Below are positions 33,810-46,027 of a stretch of DNA of 64,000 nucleotides, in pieces. Position 1 is the stretch's first letter; every line of letters starts with the position of its first letter. The notes beneath the pieces were generated by a model. That model did no database searches and was not told where the DNA came from. It saw nothing but the letters and a program-made list of their open reading frames with translations. This DNA comes from Zea mays (Eukaryota; Streptophyta; Magnoliopsida; Poales; Poaceae): the NCBI RefSeq assembly GCF_902167145.1, contig NC_050105.1, positions 141,345,988 through 141,409,987 on the forward strand, given 5' to 3'. The position numbers and the translations under genes are program-made.

Positions 33810-34823
33810 CTATGGTTCTAGATTTATCTTGGTCTTGCAGTCGGGATTGCCATAAGACTGGTGTCCACGCTGAGGTGAGCGGTACGGGTGCTGAGTCCCG
33901 ACGGGAGCGGGGGAACTACCATCCAAATAACGACGTTCCGCGCGCTCAGCCCGCAGCAGGGCAATCTCAGCACGAGCCCTACTCAGCTCGTCTAATGCAT
34001 GGTCCAGCTCCGTGTTTAGCACGGCGGCTAGGTTGACTGTGCTGCTCAACCTAGGATTGCCCTCACCGACGGGTGAGACAATCACGCCTCCTGTGCTGCC
34101 AGATGAACGGCGGGGGTAATACTTCAGGTCAAGACCGTCAGCTGCCCCACCGAAAACCGAGCAGTAGTGCGAAAGCGCACGCCGTGCAGCATCTTGCATG
34201 GCTGCCTCAGCTGACTCCCGTTCAGAGATAGAATAATGCTCTGAGCAGGCCTCTGCACCCTGGAGACTGTCCTCCGGGCAGCGCACCAAGCAAGTCGCCT
34301 CCCAGCGGTCCGGGTAGACCCCGCGACTATGCTGGTAGACCACACAGCGATACTCGACGGACCAAGTATGCCGGTCAAATGCCCGACGTAGCAGGGTGTC
34401 GAGCGCATCGTGGAAGTGACACCCGCGAGCAGCGTCGCGAGTGATGGGTCGAGCAACCCATCCTTCCGGCTCAGGGTTAGCAGAGAAGTCGGTGTCGTGG
34501 CTCGAGCTGTCGTCGCCATCTCCGTCGTCTGGGTCTCCTCCAGCAGCTACTCCAGAAGCTGGGGCACCCAGTGGTGGTGCAGGGGGCGGCTCCAGAGGAA
34601 GCACAGGGGAGCAGCTCCTCACAGACTCTATCTCCTGGTGGAGCGAGAAGGAAGAGCTCTGCTGCTCCTGTCGTCGACGCTCCTGCTCCTCACGCAGGCG
34701 GTGGTGTAGTCTCTCCAAGTGGCTGGACTGTCCGGCCACGGGACGGCGAAGCGGACGCTCAGCAAGGCGGGAAGGTAAGAAGGGGATGACTGACTTTCGT
34801 GCAGTGTGTCTAAGTCGAGCCAT
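33810..34823 (-). CDS. Extra sense ORF between gypsy 5' LTR and gag
   Basis: This intact 337-codon ORF has an ATG at 34823. It lies after the PBS and about 400 bases before the gag ATG, on the element's own strand. The N-terminus is basic, with an Arg/Glu/Gln-rich helix at about 33-56. A Pro/Gly/Asp-rich linker spans about 73-120. A compact segment at about 152-222 has alternating strands and then an Ala-rich helix (ERESAEAAMQDAARRALSHY). A likely coiled coil at about 266-298 precedes a polar tail. The strand-strand-helix pattern with its Ala-rich helix recalls double-stranded-RNA-binding folds, an inference from pattern only. A strong acceptor-like tract (TCTTTTGTAG) directly precedes the ATG, suggesting expression from a spliced mRNA. 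I recognise no named family. Confidence 0.7.
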   Translation of the reverse strand: MARLRHTARKSVIPFLPSRLAERPLRRPVAGQSSHLERLHHRLREEQERRRQEQQSSSFSLHQEIESVRSCSPVLPLEPPPAPPLGAPASGVAAGGDPDDGDGDDSSSHDTDFSANPEPEGWVARPITRDAARGCHFHDALDTLLRRAFDRHTWSVEYRCVVYQHSRGVYPDRWEATCLVRCPEDSLQGAEACSEHYSISERESAEAAMQDAARRALSHYCSVFGGAADGLDLKYYPRRSSGSTGGVIVSPVGEGNPRLSSTVNLAAVLNTELDHALDELSRARAEIALLRAERAERRYLDGSSPAPVGTQHPYRSPQRGHQSYGNPDCKTKINLEP

Positions 34824-35061
34824 CTACAAAAGACATCGCAAGCAAAAGGGTGAGAACAGAATTAATATGACCAGCAAGTAATAAGTAAATGAAGGATCAG
34901 AATGAAACACAATTTTTTAGCAAGGTATAATATATAGTAGAACATAGGTTTGGTCGGTAGGACCAACTTTTGAAGAGATATCAAAGTCAAGGTAGGGACA
35001 GAGGTCTATAGTCCTTAGAACGACCATTCTACTCTAGGTTAGCGGTCCTACAGTCAGCACG
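34824..35061 (-). other. Leader of gypsy element between PBS and extra ORF
   Basis: This AT-rich untranslated leader includes a pyrimidine-rich stretch (34825-34862) with a branch-point-like TTAAT before the extra ORF. No other feature was seen. Confidence 0.5.
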
Positions 35062-35073
35062 GCTCTGATACCA
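35062..35073 (-). other. Primer-binding site of gypsy element
   Basis: The minus strand reads TGGTATCAGAGC, four bases inside the 5' LTR. It is a perfect initiator-tRNA-Met complement. Confidence 0.87.
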
Positions 35074-35077
35074 CTTA

Positions 35078-37869
35078 TGTCACACCCGGTTTTAGAAGGC
35101 AAACCGAATGCGAACCATGTACGTGCCAGGATCAGTTATTCACGTACACAGCAGCTACATAATATGGACATCATCACACAGTGCTCAAAATAGTATTAAT
35201 AAGGGAAATAGTCGATTACATCATACGTCTGAGACGTCCATATAGTTCTTACAATAAATCAAAGTGCGGAAAAGAAACGTAGATAACGCGGCCTTCACAG
35301 GCAGCCGACTGGGGGTTGCCGCTAACCCACACCTAGAACTCGTCGTAATCTTGGAACTCCTGGAAGTCTCCTTCCACAGCTTCATCTTCGCCTGAGCAGT
35401 GGTTGCAATGCTGACAACCTGGGGGGGGGGGTTTGGTGTGTAGAGCAAGGGTGAGTACACATCAACATACTCAGCAAGTATCCTGTTTGGCTGTAGTGGA
35501 CTAGCTTTATGTGGGGATAAGTCAAGCAGTTGCTTTTAGTTGGTCAGATTATTATTTACTAGTAGAAAGCCAAGTTTTAGCATTAACCCAAGTTATTAAC
35601 CCGATGTACCCTTTCCAAACGGAAAGAATACCACTTACCAGCACCATAGTCATAACCAAAACCATCAATCTCATAACCACCTGTACCACAATGTCTCTGA
35701 TCAAGTACCACTAATCACTGGAGCTCCCTTGGCCGCTCATAACCGCGAGCACGGCTGATATATCAGTTTTCAAACACTCTGCAGAGGTTGTGCACTTTAC
35801 CCACAAGCCGTGATTCCCTCTTGCCTCGGGCCGATCAAACCCTTAAACACTACCAAGGTGAATAGGCAGGGTTTCACTATGTAGCCTTTACAAAGATTCC
35901 CCGGGGCTGTAGTCACCCGTTAGGTTTCCTAAATGCACCGCACTCCTCCCCAAGGGGCGAACCCAAACTTGGCAGAGCGAGCCGCATACACCGAGCCCCA
36001 TTGACGGCACGACGGCTAAGTGAACTACATCCCGGATCCTCTAATTATTCAGCTAAGGGCACCCCATTCCACCCTCATGGTTGCACTGTTTTCCCGGGCG
36101 GTCATCCATAGAACAGGTCCTTACGGAGAGGCACTCGAGAAACCGCTCGAGCCCCCTTGAATACCACAAGTACAACATCATAATAAGAGAAGGGAAAACA
36201 GCGTATCATAGATAATCTCATCATGTTCATTGATTAGAGTTGAGCAATAGCATAAAGCTAAACAGTAATAATCCAACCCAAATAGGTAAACAAGGACATG
36301 GATAACAAAAGCTAGTCAATCCTTAGGTATAAAGGTGTAATGCGGGAGGTGAATTAAATAATGAATAGGACAGAGATAGGTCAAAGGACACTTGCCTCCA
36401 CCAAACGACTGCTGCTCAGGGGCTTCTCCTGCGGGTTCCTCGGGCTCTTCGACCGAATCGTTCTCTATGCGATTGCAAACATACATACATCCACATATTT
36501 AATACAAAAGAACAGTACACCATACAAGGAAACAAATAAAGCGAATATGCATCAAGTATGACATTCGATATCGCATTTGTTATGGTTAGAAAGAAACGGG
36601 AAAGGGTCTCGCAGGGGGTTAAATCTTATGCACTAACGATCAATTACAATTGGTTCTTAACAAAAGAATTCTGTTATATGCACTAGTGGGAACCTAATCA
36701 TTTTAAGTTGATCAACATCGCACGAGATAAACAATTAACTACATGAATCAATTAGCATAACGGAATTTTAAATTAAACTTCCTATTTCAATGGCATATGA
36801 ACAACGATTAGCCTACTTAAAATAAAATAGCTATGATCACAGAAAGTAAATAAAATAAAATAAAACGAAATAAATAAAAAAAAGGGGGGGCGGTTGAACC
36901 GGCCCTAGGGGCGGTTGAACCGGCCGGCTGGGCGGCGAGCTGGGCGGCGGGGCGGCTGAGCCGGCCCGGTTGAACCGGCGGCCAGGCGAGCGCGCGGGGG
37001 GGGGGGGGGGTCGGGCTGGCCAGGCGGCCGAGCCGGCCAAACGGCCAGGCGAGCGCGCAGCCAAGGCGGCCAGGGGGCGCGCCGGCCAGGGCGGCCAGGC
37101 GGCCAAGGGGCCGGGCGGGCGGACGGCTGGGCGGCCAGGGGGCGCGCCGGCGGGGGGCACGGCCGGGGGCTGGCCGAGCCGGCCAGGGCGCGGCCGGGCG
37201 GGGCGGGCCGAGCCGGCCATGGCGGCGGCCAAGGCGCCGAGCGGCAAGGGGAAAGGGGAGGGGGGGAATGGGGAAGGGAGGAGAGGGGGAGGGGGCTCAC
37301 CGGCGACGGGGACGGGGCGGGGCGGGGCGGCCGAGCGGGGCGGCCGATCGGCGACGGGGAGGGGCGGCGCTAGGGCAGGGGGTAGGGGCGGCGGCGGCTT
37401 AGGGTGAGGGAGAGAAAATGGGAGAAAATGAGAGGGAGAGAGAAAGAATTTGGGGAAAAAGGGGAGGTGGGGGGGGCGGTTGGGCCTTTTGGGCCCAAGG
37501 GGGGGCGCCAGGGGCGGCTGGGCCGGCCGGGGTCGGCCCACGGCGCGGGAGAGAGAAAAAGAGGAGAGAGAAAGAGAGAGAGAGAAAAAAAAGAAAAGAT
37601 CTTCTCCTCATTTTCGAAATCCGATCTTTCTACATGAATGCATTTGCACTTTCAAAGCAATCAAAAGAAATGCAAGGTTCGGCATGGTGCATCAAACAAC
37701 ATAAAGTATTTAGGGTTTTTCTTACACGGGAAATCCAAACCGAATCCCGCTAGAACTTTGGAAAAGGTCAAGGTGTAGCGAGGGCAAAAAGAAAAAGAAA
37801 AGGTAACGCCCGAATTTTGGCGAGTAAAGAAAAGAAAAAAAATTCAACTGCAAAATTCGGGGCGTTACA
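35078..37869 (-). repeat. 5' LTR of gypsy element
   Basis: This 2792-bp partner of 26030-28805 is longer mainly because of expanded G-runs (for example near 35420 and 36996). It has about three base substitutions. It ends GTTACA on the plus strand, followed by the TSD cgcaa. Confidence 0.92.
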
Positions 37870-37874
37870 CGCAA

Positions 37875-39644
37875 GCACATCCATGTCTGGTGTTGTCTCT
37901 CCCCAACTTAACAAAATTGATTGATAAGGTCAAGTTGGTGGTGCAGCTGTTAGACTTCATTGAGGAGAGCAGAGACTTAACCATTCAGGAATGGAACTTC
38001 AAAGAAATCTCGCTTCTCCATTTACAAGATCTTTTAGCTAAGCAACATATTTATTGGAAGCAAAGAGGCCAAATCAAATGGGCCACCCTTGGAGATGCCG
38101 GCACTAAATTCTTTCACGCCAATGCCACTGTCAAGCGCAGACATAACCTTATCTCTTCTCTTAAAGATGATAATGGAAATATGGCTCTCTCTCATAATGA
38201 AAAAGAAGTTGTGCTTTTTAATGCCTTCAAGAACCGTTTGGGGACTTCTCAGCAAACTACTATGGTTTTTAACTTACCTGCTTTGATTCAGCCCATTGGT
38301 AATCTTTCCGAGCTTGAGCAACCTTTCTCTAGCCGGGAGATCGATCAAATCATTGCATGTCTGCCTTCAAATAAATCGCCAGGTCCGGATGGCTTTAACA
38401 TAGACTTTGTTAAAAAATACTGGCCGGTAATTGCCCCTGATTTTTATGACCTATTCAACAAATTTTTTGAAGGATCTCTCTGCATGCATAGCATCAACGG
38501 ATCATATGTGACCCTCATTCCCAAAAATGGCTCTCCTGATTCAGTTGGTGACTACAGACCCATCTCCCTCCTTAACACGAGTGTCAAAGTTTTAACAAAA
38601 ATCTTAGCCAATCGCCTGCAGCTGGTGATCACAAAGCTCGTCCATCAGAATCAATATGGTTTTATCAAGGATAGATCGATCCAGGATTGCTTACCTTGGG
38701 CTTTTGAATATATTTCACTGTGTCACAAATCCAGAAAAGAAATGGTCATTCTAAAGCTTGATTTTGAGAAGACATTTGATAAACTGGAGCATGCTGCTCT
38801 CTTGGAGATCCTGAGGCACAAGGGGTTCGGTAATAAATGGATCCACTGGATCTCTATGATTCTTGGCTCCGGATCTTCTGAAGTTCTTTTGAATGGAGTC
38901 CCTGGGAAAAGATTTCACTGTCGACGCGGCGTCAGGCAAGGCGACCCTCTGTCCCCGCTTCTTTTTGTTCTTGCTGCTGACCTTTTACAGACTATTGTCA
39001 ACAAGGCCTGCAAAGGTGGCATTCTTCGTCTTCCATTACCAAACAATTGTGGCCCGGATTTCCCTATCATACAATATGTTGATGATACTATCCTCATAAT
39101 GGAAGCCTGCCCTAGACAACTTTTCTTCTTAAAAGCAATGCTCAACTCTTTCGCTGACTCCACTGGGCTCCATGTGAATTACCATAAGTCCAACATTTAC
39201 CCCATCAATGTCTCAGACCAGAAAATGGAGATCCTTGCAAATACTTTTCATTGCAAAATTGGATCATTGTCCTTTACTTACTTAGGGCTTCCCTTGGGTA
39301 TCCAAAGACCTAAATTGGGTGCTTTTCTACCCCTTATCCAGAAAATTGAAAAAAGACTGGCGTCAACCTCCATCTTCTTATCACAGGCTGGAAGACTTGA
39401 AATGGTTAATGCAGTCTTCTCCTCTCTTCCAACATATTACATGTGCACTCTGAAGCTCCCCAAAATGGTGATCAGGCACATTGACAGACTCAGACGACAC
39501 TGCCTTTGGAGAGGTGCTGATTTAAATGCCAAGAAACCCCCTCAAGTTGCTTGGAGTTCGGTTTGCAGGCCAAAACATCAGGGGGTTGGGTGTAATCAAT
39601 CTGTCATTACAAAATCAAGCCCTTCTCATGAAAAACCTTCATAA
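37875..39644 (+). pseudogene. LINE ORF2, reverse transcriptase domain
   Basis: This is the middle of LINE ORF2 after the gypsy insertion. A one-base frame change near 37885-37892 separates it from the endonuclease frame, then 584 codons are open. RT family motifs are visible: LPSNKSPGPDGFNIDF, DYRPISLLNTSVKVLTKIL, GFIKDRSIQD, LKLDFEKTFDKL, GVRQGDPLSPLLFVL, the catalytic QYVDDTILI, and FTYLGLPLG. It copies LINE RNA at the nicked target. A frame change near 39585 ends this ORF early, so the full polyprotein cannot be made. Confidence 0.92.
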
Positions 39645-40594
39645 AATTTTCAACAGAGCTGCCACCCCCTGGGTTAATATTATTTGGACCAATCACTACA
39701 GTCACTCTGCCCTCGGGTAAACCAGTTGGTTCTTTTTGGTGGCGAGATGTCCTTAAAACGCTTGAACCATTTAAGAGTATTGCTAGGGTGGAAATTGAAG
39801 ATGGAAAAACAACACTTCTCTGGCATGATAACTGGGATGGTATTCCCAAATCAACACAGTATCTAGAACTTTGGTCCTTCTCTGCTTGCAAAGACATCAC
39901 TGTGCTACAAGCAAGACTGGTTGACTCCCAAGAATTGTTCCATGCTCCGTTGTCCACCGAAGCCTTTGTTCAACTTCAAGAGTTGAATGATTGCTTGGAT
40001 AATCTTCCCCATAATAATTACAAAGACAAATGGTGCTGCTCTACTCCTTCTGGCTTATTTTCCTCGCAAAAGATTTATGCTCATCTGATGGGTAACCAGT
40101 GGACACATCCCATTTTCTCTTGGTTATGGAAATCCAAATGTCAACCCAAGCACAAGGTGTTCTTTTGGCTACTACTGAAAGACAGACTAAATACTAGAGC
40201 TTTTCTGAGGCAGCGGTCCATGTTTTTGGACTCTTATTCCTGTGACAACTGTATTCTTCAAGTTGAAGAGACGACCATTCACCTCTTTTTCAGATGCAAT
40301 TTTGCTAAGAGATGTTGGTCCTTGATTGGAATCTCTCCTTCACATTCTGCGGATTTACTCAACACCATTTTAAGAATCAGAAGACGTTGGCAAGTCCCTT
40401 GGAAACTTGAAGCCATAATTCTATTGACCTGGGGCATCTGGAAATGCAGAAATAATTGGGTGTTCAATGAGACTCCGCCCACGGTGGAAGGTTATCGTGC
40501 TATGTTCAAATCTGAAATGAACCTTCTTAGTCACCGAGTTAAACCAGTAATTGGAGATAAAATTAGAACCTGGCTTCTTTATTATGTTCTGTAA
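39526..40594 (+). pseudogene. LINE ORF2, C-terminal zinc-binding region
   Basis: This is the end of LINE ORF2, spread over two further frames (39526-39720 and 39788-40594) because of frame changes near 39585 and 39715. The last part carries the zinc-binding reverse-transcriptase-associated domain typical of plant L1 elements: FSSQKIYAHLM, FSWLWKSKCQPKHKVFFWLL, CDNCILQVEETTIHLFF, FAKRCWSL. The natural stop is at 40592-40594. A short 3' UTR follows, with AATAAAATA at 40669-40677. Confidence 0.82.
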
Positions 40595-40707
40595 TTCTTC
40601 TTTCTTCTTTCTTCTGTACTCACCCTCCTGTATCCTATCCCGCACTCTGGTTTCTTTAAAGCAATAAGCAATAAAATATTGTAGGACCCCCTATAGTAAC
40701 TTTTACT

Positions 40708-41396
<689 letters not shown>

Positions 41397-41404
41397 TATA
41401 AGAC
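41397..41404 (+). promoter_or_regulatory. TATA box of the transporter gene
   Basis: The sequence tataagac follows a CT-rich stretch (ttccctccc), a common plant core-promoter layout. Transcription would start about 30 bases downstream. Inferred from sequence only. Confidence 0.6.
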
Positions 41405-41577
41405 CCGAGACTCCTCGGAAGCCACGGCCCAGAAAGCTGGCCTCCTCCGCCTTTCTTTCCTTCCTCCCTCGGGGCTCCGCGCGCGCAGCAGCCAGGAACA
41501 GCTCCGCTGCCTGCTCCCTTGGGGAAAAAAAACTTCAAGAACAGCGGCGGTCGGCTCTTCTCCAATCCTGCTTCAAG

Positions 41578-41908
41578 GTTCGCGCGCGTCCCGTGTTCTG
41601 CCACTTCAAGGCTATACGATATTTAGGTTGTTTTATCTACAGATAAGTAGTTATCGCAAAAACTATATATGGATATTTGGGTTGCTCTTATCGGATGGGG
41701 AGTAATGTCTACTTTTTTTTTTGGCGGAGGCTTATTTTTAGGTGTTCGCGCGCGTACGCTTATGCTGATGTCAAGGGCTGTTGAATTTGACTAATAAATC
41801 GATATGTTTAGAACTGTTCTGCAACAATTATAATAGTTTAGAGCTCATTGTCGGTGCCATAATCCTGTGGATGGTTTCTGATGCCGGCTCTATTTGACCC
41901 TTTTTCAG
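41578..41908 (+). other. Predicted intron in the 5' UTR
   Basis: The donor CAAG|GTTCGC at 41577/41578 and the strong acceptor CCTTTTTCAG ending at 41908 frame a 331-base AT-richer segment with no coding potential. Removing it makes 41980 the first ATG of the mRNA and drops an in-frame ATG at 41881 into the intron. Confidence 0.6.
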
Positions 41909-41979
41909 GCTGCACCGACCGGCTCTATTTGAGCTATATCTCTGCAGGAAAGCTCAGTTCAGATCCATTCACTTCACTC

Positions 41980-43675
41980 ATGGGCTCATCCTCGGGCCAT
42001 CAGAGAAGCAAAACGCGCAGCAGGAACAGGAAGCCCTTGGGAATTCAGCTCTTGGAGCGGGTCCGTGGCAGCCCCATCTCCTTCAGATCATGCCAGGCTC
42101 TCGTGCTAGTGCTCACGTTCCTATCCTACGCCAGCTACCACGCCACCAGGAAAACCACGAGCGTCGTCAAGAGCGTCCTCGACCCAAAGACGAAGACGAA
42201 CCTAGGCACGTCGTCGGCGCATTACTGGCCCCCCAGCCACCTCTTCTATCTCCATAATCTCAAAGATGCGGACAACAGCAGCGCCGGCGGCTCTCTCTCC
42301 AGCGGCGGCGGCGGCGGCTGGGTTCCGTTCAACGAGGCGGAAGACGGCACGGCGTTGCTGGGCGAGATCGACCTGGCGTTCCTCGGCGCGTACGCGGCCG
42401 GCATGTTCTTCGCGGGCCACCTGGGCGACAGGGTGGACCTGAGGGTCCTCCTCACCGTAGGGATGGTGGGGACCGGGCTCTTCACCGCCGCCTTCGGAGC
42501 GGGCTACTGGCTCGACGTGCACAGCTTCTACTACTTCCTGGCCGTGCAGATGGTGGCCGGCCTGTTCCAGTCGTCCGGGTGGCCGTCGGTGGTGGCGGTG
42601 GTCGGCAACTGGTTCGGGAAGAGCAAGAGGGGGCTCATCATGGGGGTGTGGAACGCCCACACCTCCGTGGGGAACATTTCCGGCTCGCTGGTCGCCGCTG
42701 CCATGTTGAGGTACGGGTGGTGCTGGAGCTTTGTGGTGCCCGGTGTCGTCATCGCGCTGGTCGGGCTCGCCGTGTTCCTGCTCTTGCCTGTTGCGCCTGA
42801 TGTGATTGGAGTCCAGGAGGATCTCTGTTTGAAGGACGCTCCATTGCTTGAACGACGACGCGCAGATGTAGAGGAAAAGGCGGTTGGGTTTATTGAGGCG
42901 TGGAGGATCCCTGGTGTTGCCCCTTTCGCCCTCTGCCTTTTCTTCTGCAAGCTTGTGGCGTATACGTTCCTGTACTGGCTTCCCTTCTATATCAGCCACA
43001 CAGGTTTGTTTGTCAAGTTTCTAAAATGTTTTGCCATTTTATTTTACTGCATCGAATCGCTGTGGTTCTAACTAATAACTGTGTTCCTGTGTTTCAGCTA
43101 TCGGTGGAGAATACTTGTCGGACTCCGCAGCCGGGGTACTGTCGACGCTGTTCGACGTGGGCGGCGTCGTGGGCGGCATCCTCGCCGGCCACATCTCCGA
43201 CCACCTGGACGCCCGGGCGCTGACGGCCGCGAGCTTCACCTTCTCGGCGATACCGGCGCTCTTCTTCTACCGCGTCTACGGGAACGTCTCGCTGGCCTGG
43301 AACATCGCCCTCATGTTCGTCACGGGGATGCTGGTGAACGGCCCCTACGCGCTGATCACGACGGCCGTGTCCGCGGACCTCGGCACGCACAGCTCGCTCA
43401 ACGGCAACTCCCGCGCGCTGGCCACCGTCACGGCGATCATCGACGGCACGGGGTCCATCGGCGCCGCCGTCGGCCCGCTCCTCACGGGCTACATCTCCGC
43501 CAGGAGCTGGAGCGCCGTGTTCACGATGCTGATGGCGTCCGCGCTCGTCGCGGGGCTGCTGCTGTCCAGGCTCGTGGCGGCGGAGGTGGTCGCCAAGATG
43601 GAGTCCCGGAGGACGCCCGCCCCTGCTGCGAGCGACCTGCTGCCCGTGTCCTCCTCCTCCATGGACGAACCGTAG
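41980..43675 (+). CDS. Glycerol-3-phosphate permease-type MFS transporter
   Basis: This is a plant organophosphate:phosphate antiporter-family membrane protein, expected to exchange glycerol-3-phosphate for phosphate across a membrane. Coding exons are 41980-43003 and 43098-43675 (1602 bases, 533 aa), a typical length. A basic N-terminus precedes TM1 ([20 protein letters not shown]). The family signature [20 protein letters not shown] lies at about 209-228. About twelve hydrophobic segments follow from the pattern, with a loop at about 268-300. A poly-Gly/Ser insert lies near 103-113. The intron (GT..AG) splits a codon and keeps frame. The start is the first ATG after the predicted 5'-UTR intron. 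It is very GC-rich in the third position, as common in grass genes. No disabling mutation was seen. Confidence 0.92.
43004..43097 (+). other. Intron of the transporter gene
   Basis: This 94-base intron has donor CACACAG|GTTTGT and acceptor TGTGTTTCAG|CT. It is T-rich and contains in-frame stops, and splicing restores the transporter frame. Confidence 0.85.
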
Positions 43676-43990
43676 ATCGCTTCTAGCTGCGCCCCGGCTG
43701 TGGTCTCCTGGTGACATGGAATGGTGGCGGGAGAGTAGATCACCTGTGATTTTAGGCCTGGTGGGACTGTGGCAGCAGGTGCGCAGTGCGCTTCTGTCCC
43801 GGAACTGTGGGATCTTGCTCCTGCCGTGCCGTGCTTCACCGCTTCTGGTTCGTCATGGTATATATGTATATGGAATGTCTTCTGGTTGCCGACGAAGATG
43901 AATGCGGTTGGCTACTCACGCTGCAATACTCCGGCTGCGGACGGGCGTTTCCTGGCTCCGACAGCGCCCGGAGGAGAGGGACTGGCTAGA

Positions 43991-44723
43991 TGTGCCCCAT
44001 AATAGTTGCAACCTGCTCGCAGGAACTCCGTAGGAGGCCACTCTTTTAACTGTGTCGCACACGTTTACGAATTCTAAAGTGGGCTTGATGACGGCCTCGG
44101 ATGGGCTTCCACCTCGGATGAGTCCAGCTTCGGCCTCGATATTAGCGACAAAAAGGGCGCCCGACATTACCGAAAACTACAAAGCTCATATATTACCAAA
44201 GGGCTTTTCGCCGTACTAAGCACTCCACCAACCACTATGGCATAGGCAACCTTCGTGTCAGGTAGGCTCGGGAATATGACCGAGCCCTTGGCCTTAGCCT
44301 CGGCTCTCAACAGGAATCATGCGTTTGCATCGGACATAAGTCAACAACAAGTACAAGCCTCATACTCGAGGCGGTACCATCTACAGGGGCTCGGCTTTAC
44401 CTCCTCACCATACGCGGGCAACCTTGGTGCTCCTACCAGCCCTCCTTGAGGCTATAAATATAGCAGTCCACGGCTTCAATCAAGCGGAGGCAGGCGAACA
44501 GTTCACGATTCTCACCTCCAGCACCATATTGGCACTTGCCTCAATCAACCTCAAGGACTTAGGTACAAGTAATATACGTCTCATCCTCGCTCTGCTGGAA
44601 GTAGGGCTTTCTCTCACCCGAACCAGGATAAACTACTTGTGTCACTTTGCATCACTCCATCTGGACCAGGGCACGTAACATTATTTCACTAGTTAGTAAG
44701 AACTTCGGGTCGAGACACCGACA
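43991..44723 (+). repeat. Probable solo LTR, gypsy type
   Basis: The segment starts TGTGCCCC and ends with a typical gypsy terminus, GAGACACCGACA. It has a TATA-like ctataaatata at 44451. A candidate TSD is ctaga (43986-43990) and ataga (44724-44728), one mismatch. No PBS, PPT or internal coding region adjoins it. The left boundary is uncertain and overlaps what could be the transporter's 3' UTR. Confidence 0.45.
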
Positions 44724-44765
44724 ATAGATAAATAGCTTGATTGGCTGTTGTTTTGGTTCGTCTGA

Positions 44766-45068
44766 TTAAAAGTTTAGTCCATGTCATATCAGATATTTGA
44801 ATATTAATTACAAGTATTACATATAGTAAAAACTGATTACATAGAACAAAGACTAAACGACGAGATGAATCTATTAAGACTAACTAATTCATAATTAGTA
44901 ATGGTTTAATGTAGCACCATACGAGCGGATAATTGGCTGATTAGACTTGATAGACTCGTCTTACCGATTATTATTTATCTATGTAATTAGTTTTATGATT
45001 AGACCGTATTTAACAATTCTAACTGATATTCAAATATCCGATAGGATAAGATAGGACTAAAATTTTAG
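44766..45068 (+). mobile_element. MITE with long imperfect terminal inverted repeats
   Basis: The left end (AAAAGTTTAGTCC..ATATTTGAATAT, 44768-44804) is mirrored by the right end (45021-45068) as an imperfect inverted repeat of about 45 bases. The AT-rich interior has the gagatgaatctattaag block common to a widespread grass MITE type. No coding capacity. Confidence 0.6.
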
Positions 45069-46027
45069 GTGGATCCGAGCGGGCCCTTGGTCTAAAGGGC
45101 AAGGGCTGCAAGCCAGCAATCAGATGAGCTATACTGCAGTGTTAGACATTCTAAGTCCAGTTGTATACTTGGGCTCTTTCCAGGCCTTTTGCTAGACATT
45201 TGCGTTCAGATCCTGCCGCTAAACAGCAGGGCCGAATTTTCTCTGGGCCTACAGTTCCCTATATCTGCAACCAATGGGCCTGGGATGGGAGTTCTCTCTC
45301 TCTCTCTCTTGGCTCTCGTGACCGGATATGCGGCCGGGTCACTCATTTTCGTCACACGCGCGCGTTGACGCGCCCCGCACCAGGAGAACAAACAGTAGCC
45401 ATCTGTGCACTGTCGTGGGCTCGTGTCACTGCGCCGCCGGCGATCCAAGGCAACGAACAGCCTTGTCCGCGAAGGCTGCACGAATATGTTCCAGCATCGG
45501 CATCGGATGCGGGAGGGAGATAGATGGCCACGGCAAAGCACGTAGGCGGTGGACACGCAGTAGCGCCATAGCTTTCCCCTCCTTGTTTATTGTAAATAAC
45601 CTGCAGATCGGTTCCGTGCGTGGTAGTAATCTGGATCGTCTCGGCGCGGCCGAAAGCAACCAATATGATACTAGTATCCACCAGCAACGCGGACAAGGCA
45701 GAGCAGTGTACAGACTACAGCGCACTGTTCCAGCTGCACCACTCATCAGTACCATACCTACGGGGGAGTCTAGGCACTGGCCTACTGGCTACTGCCTACT
45801 GCCACTAGCCTGCCTGGTCCAAACCATTCGGGCAGCCCTGCAAAGCAAAAGCTCGGCGTCTCGTGCAGTCGATGCCCCGCCTGTTGGAGCAATGCTCGCC
45901 TTTTCTCGGCTAGGGCAGTGTACGCTGCTGCTGCTACGCTCCAAAACGGATCGATGAAGGCGGTACAGTGCAGCGGAGAGCTCCAGCGGCAGCACCCAAC
46001 GCCAACGGGGATCGATCGACCTGGATC
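45069..46027. other. Intergenic, no recognised gene
   Basis: Short overlapping ORFs on both strands (for example 45328-45957) show no recognisable motif. A short CT microsatellite lies at 45293-45311. Nothing else could be supported. Confidence 0.4.

Larger units (their letters stand above)
26030..37869 (-). mobile_element. Tekay-type chromovirus (Ty3-gypsy), intact
   Basis: This complete 11.8-kb minus-strand Ty3-gypsy element has a perfect TSD, cgcaa (26025-26029 and 37870-37874). LTRs are 26030-28805 and 35078-37869. Minus-strand order is 5' LTR, PBS, an extra 337-aa ORF, gag-pol in one frame with a C-terminal chromodomain, PPT and 3' LTR. Integrase downstream of RT/RNase H plus the chromodomain places it among chromoviruses. 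Long LTRs and protein style suggest the Tekay/Del lineage. By eye the LTRs differ by about three substitutions plus homopolymer-length changes, so it inserted very recently (order of tens of thousands of years). Confidence 0.94.

Noticed and set aside
41881..41979. Upstream in-frame ATG at 41881 as the transporter start
   Set aside because: A strong acceptor (CCTTTTTCAG, ending at 41908) places it in the 5'-UTR intron, and the extra residues do not resemble the family.
42202..43717. Long minus-strand ORFs opposite the transporter
   Set aside because: High third-position GC of the real gene leaves the antisense frames open. The peptides are low-complexity His/Arg/Glu-rich with no motif.
44004..44728. 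Alternative boundaries of the solo LTR using the repeat aatag
   Set aside because: They would give ends that are not TG..CA. The ctaga/ataga pair with TG..CA ends is the better fit, though still tentative.
45328..45957. A 209-codon ORF
   Set aside because: No motif, overlapping ORFs on the other strand, and no promoter or splice signals that I could support.
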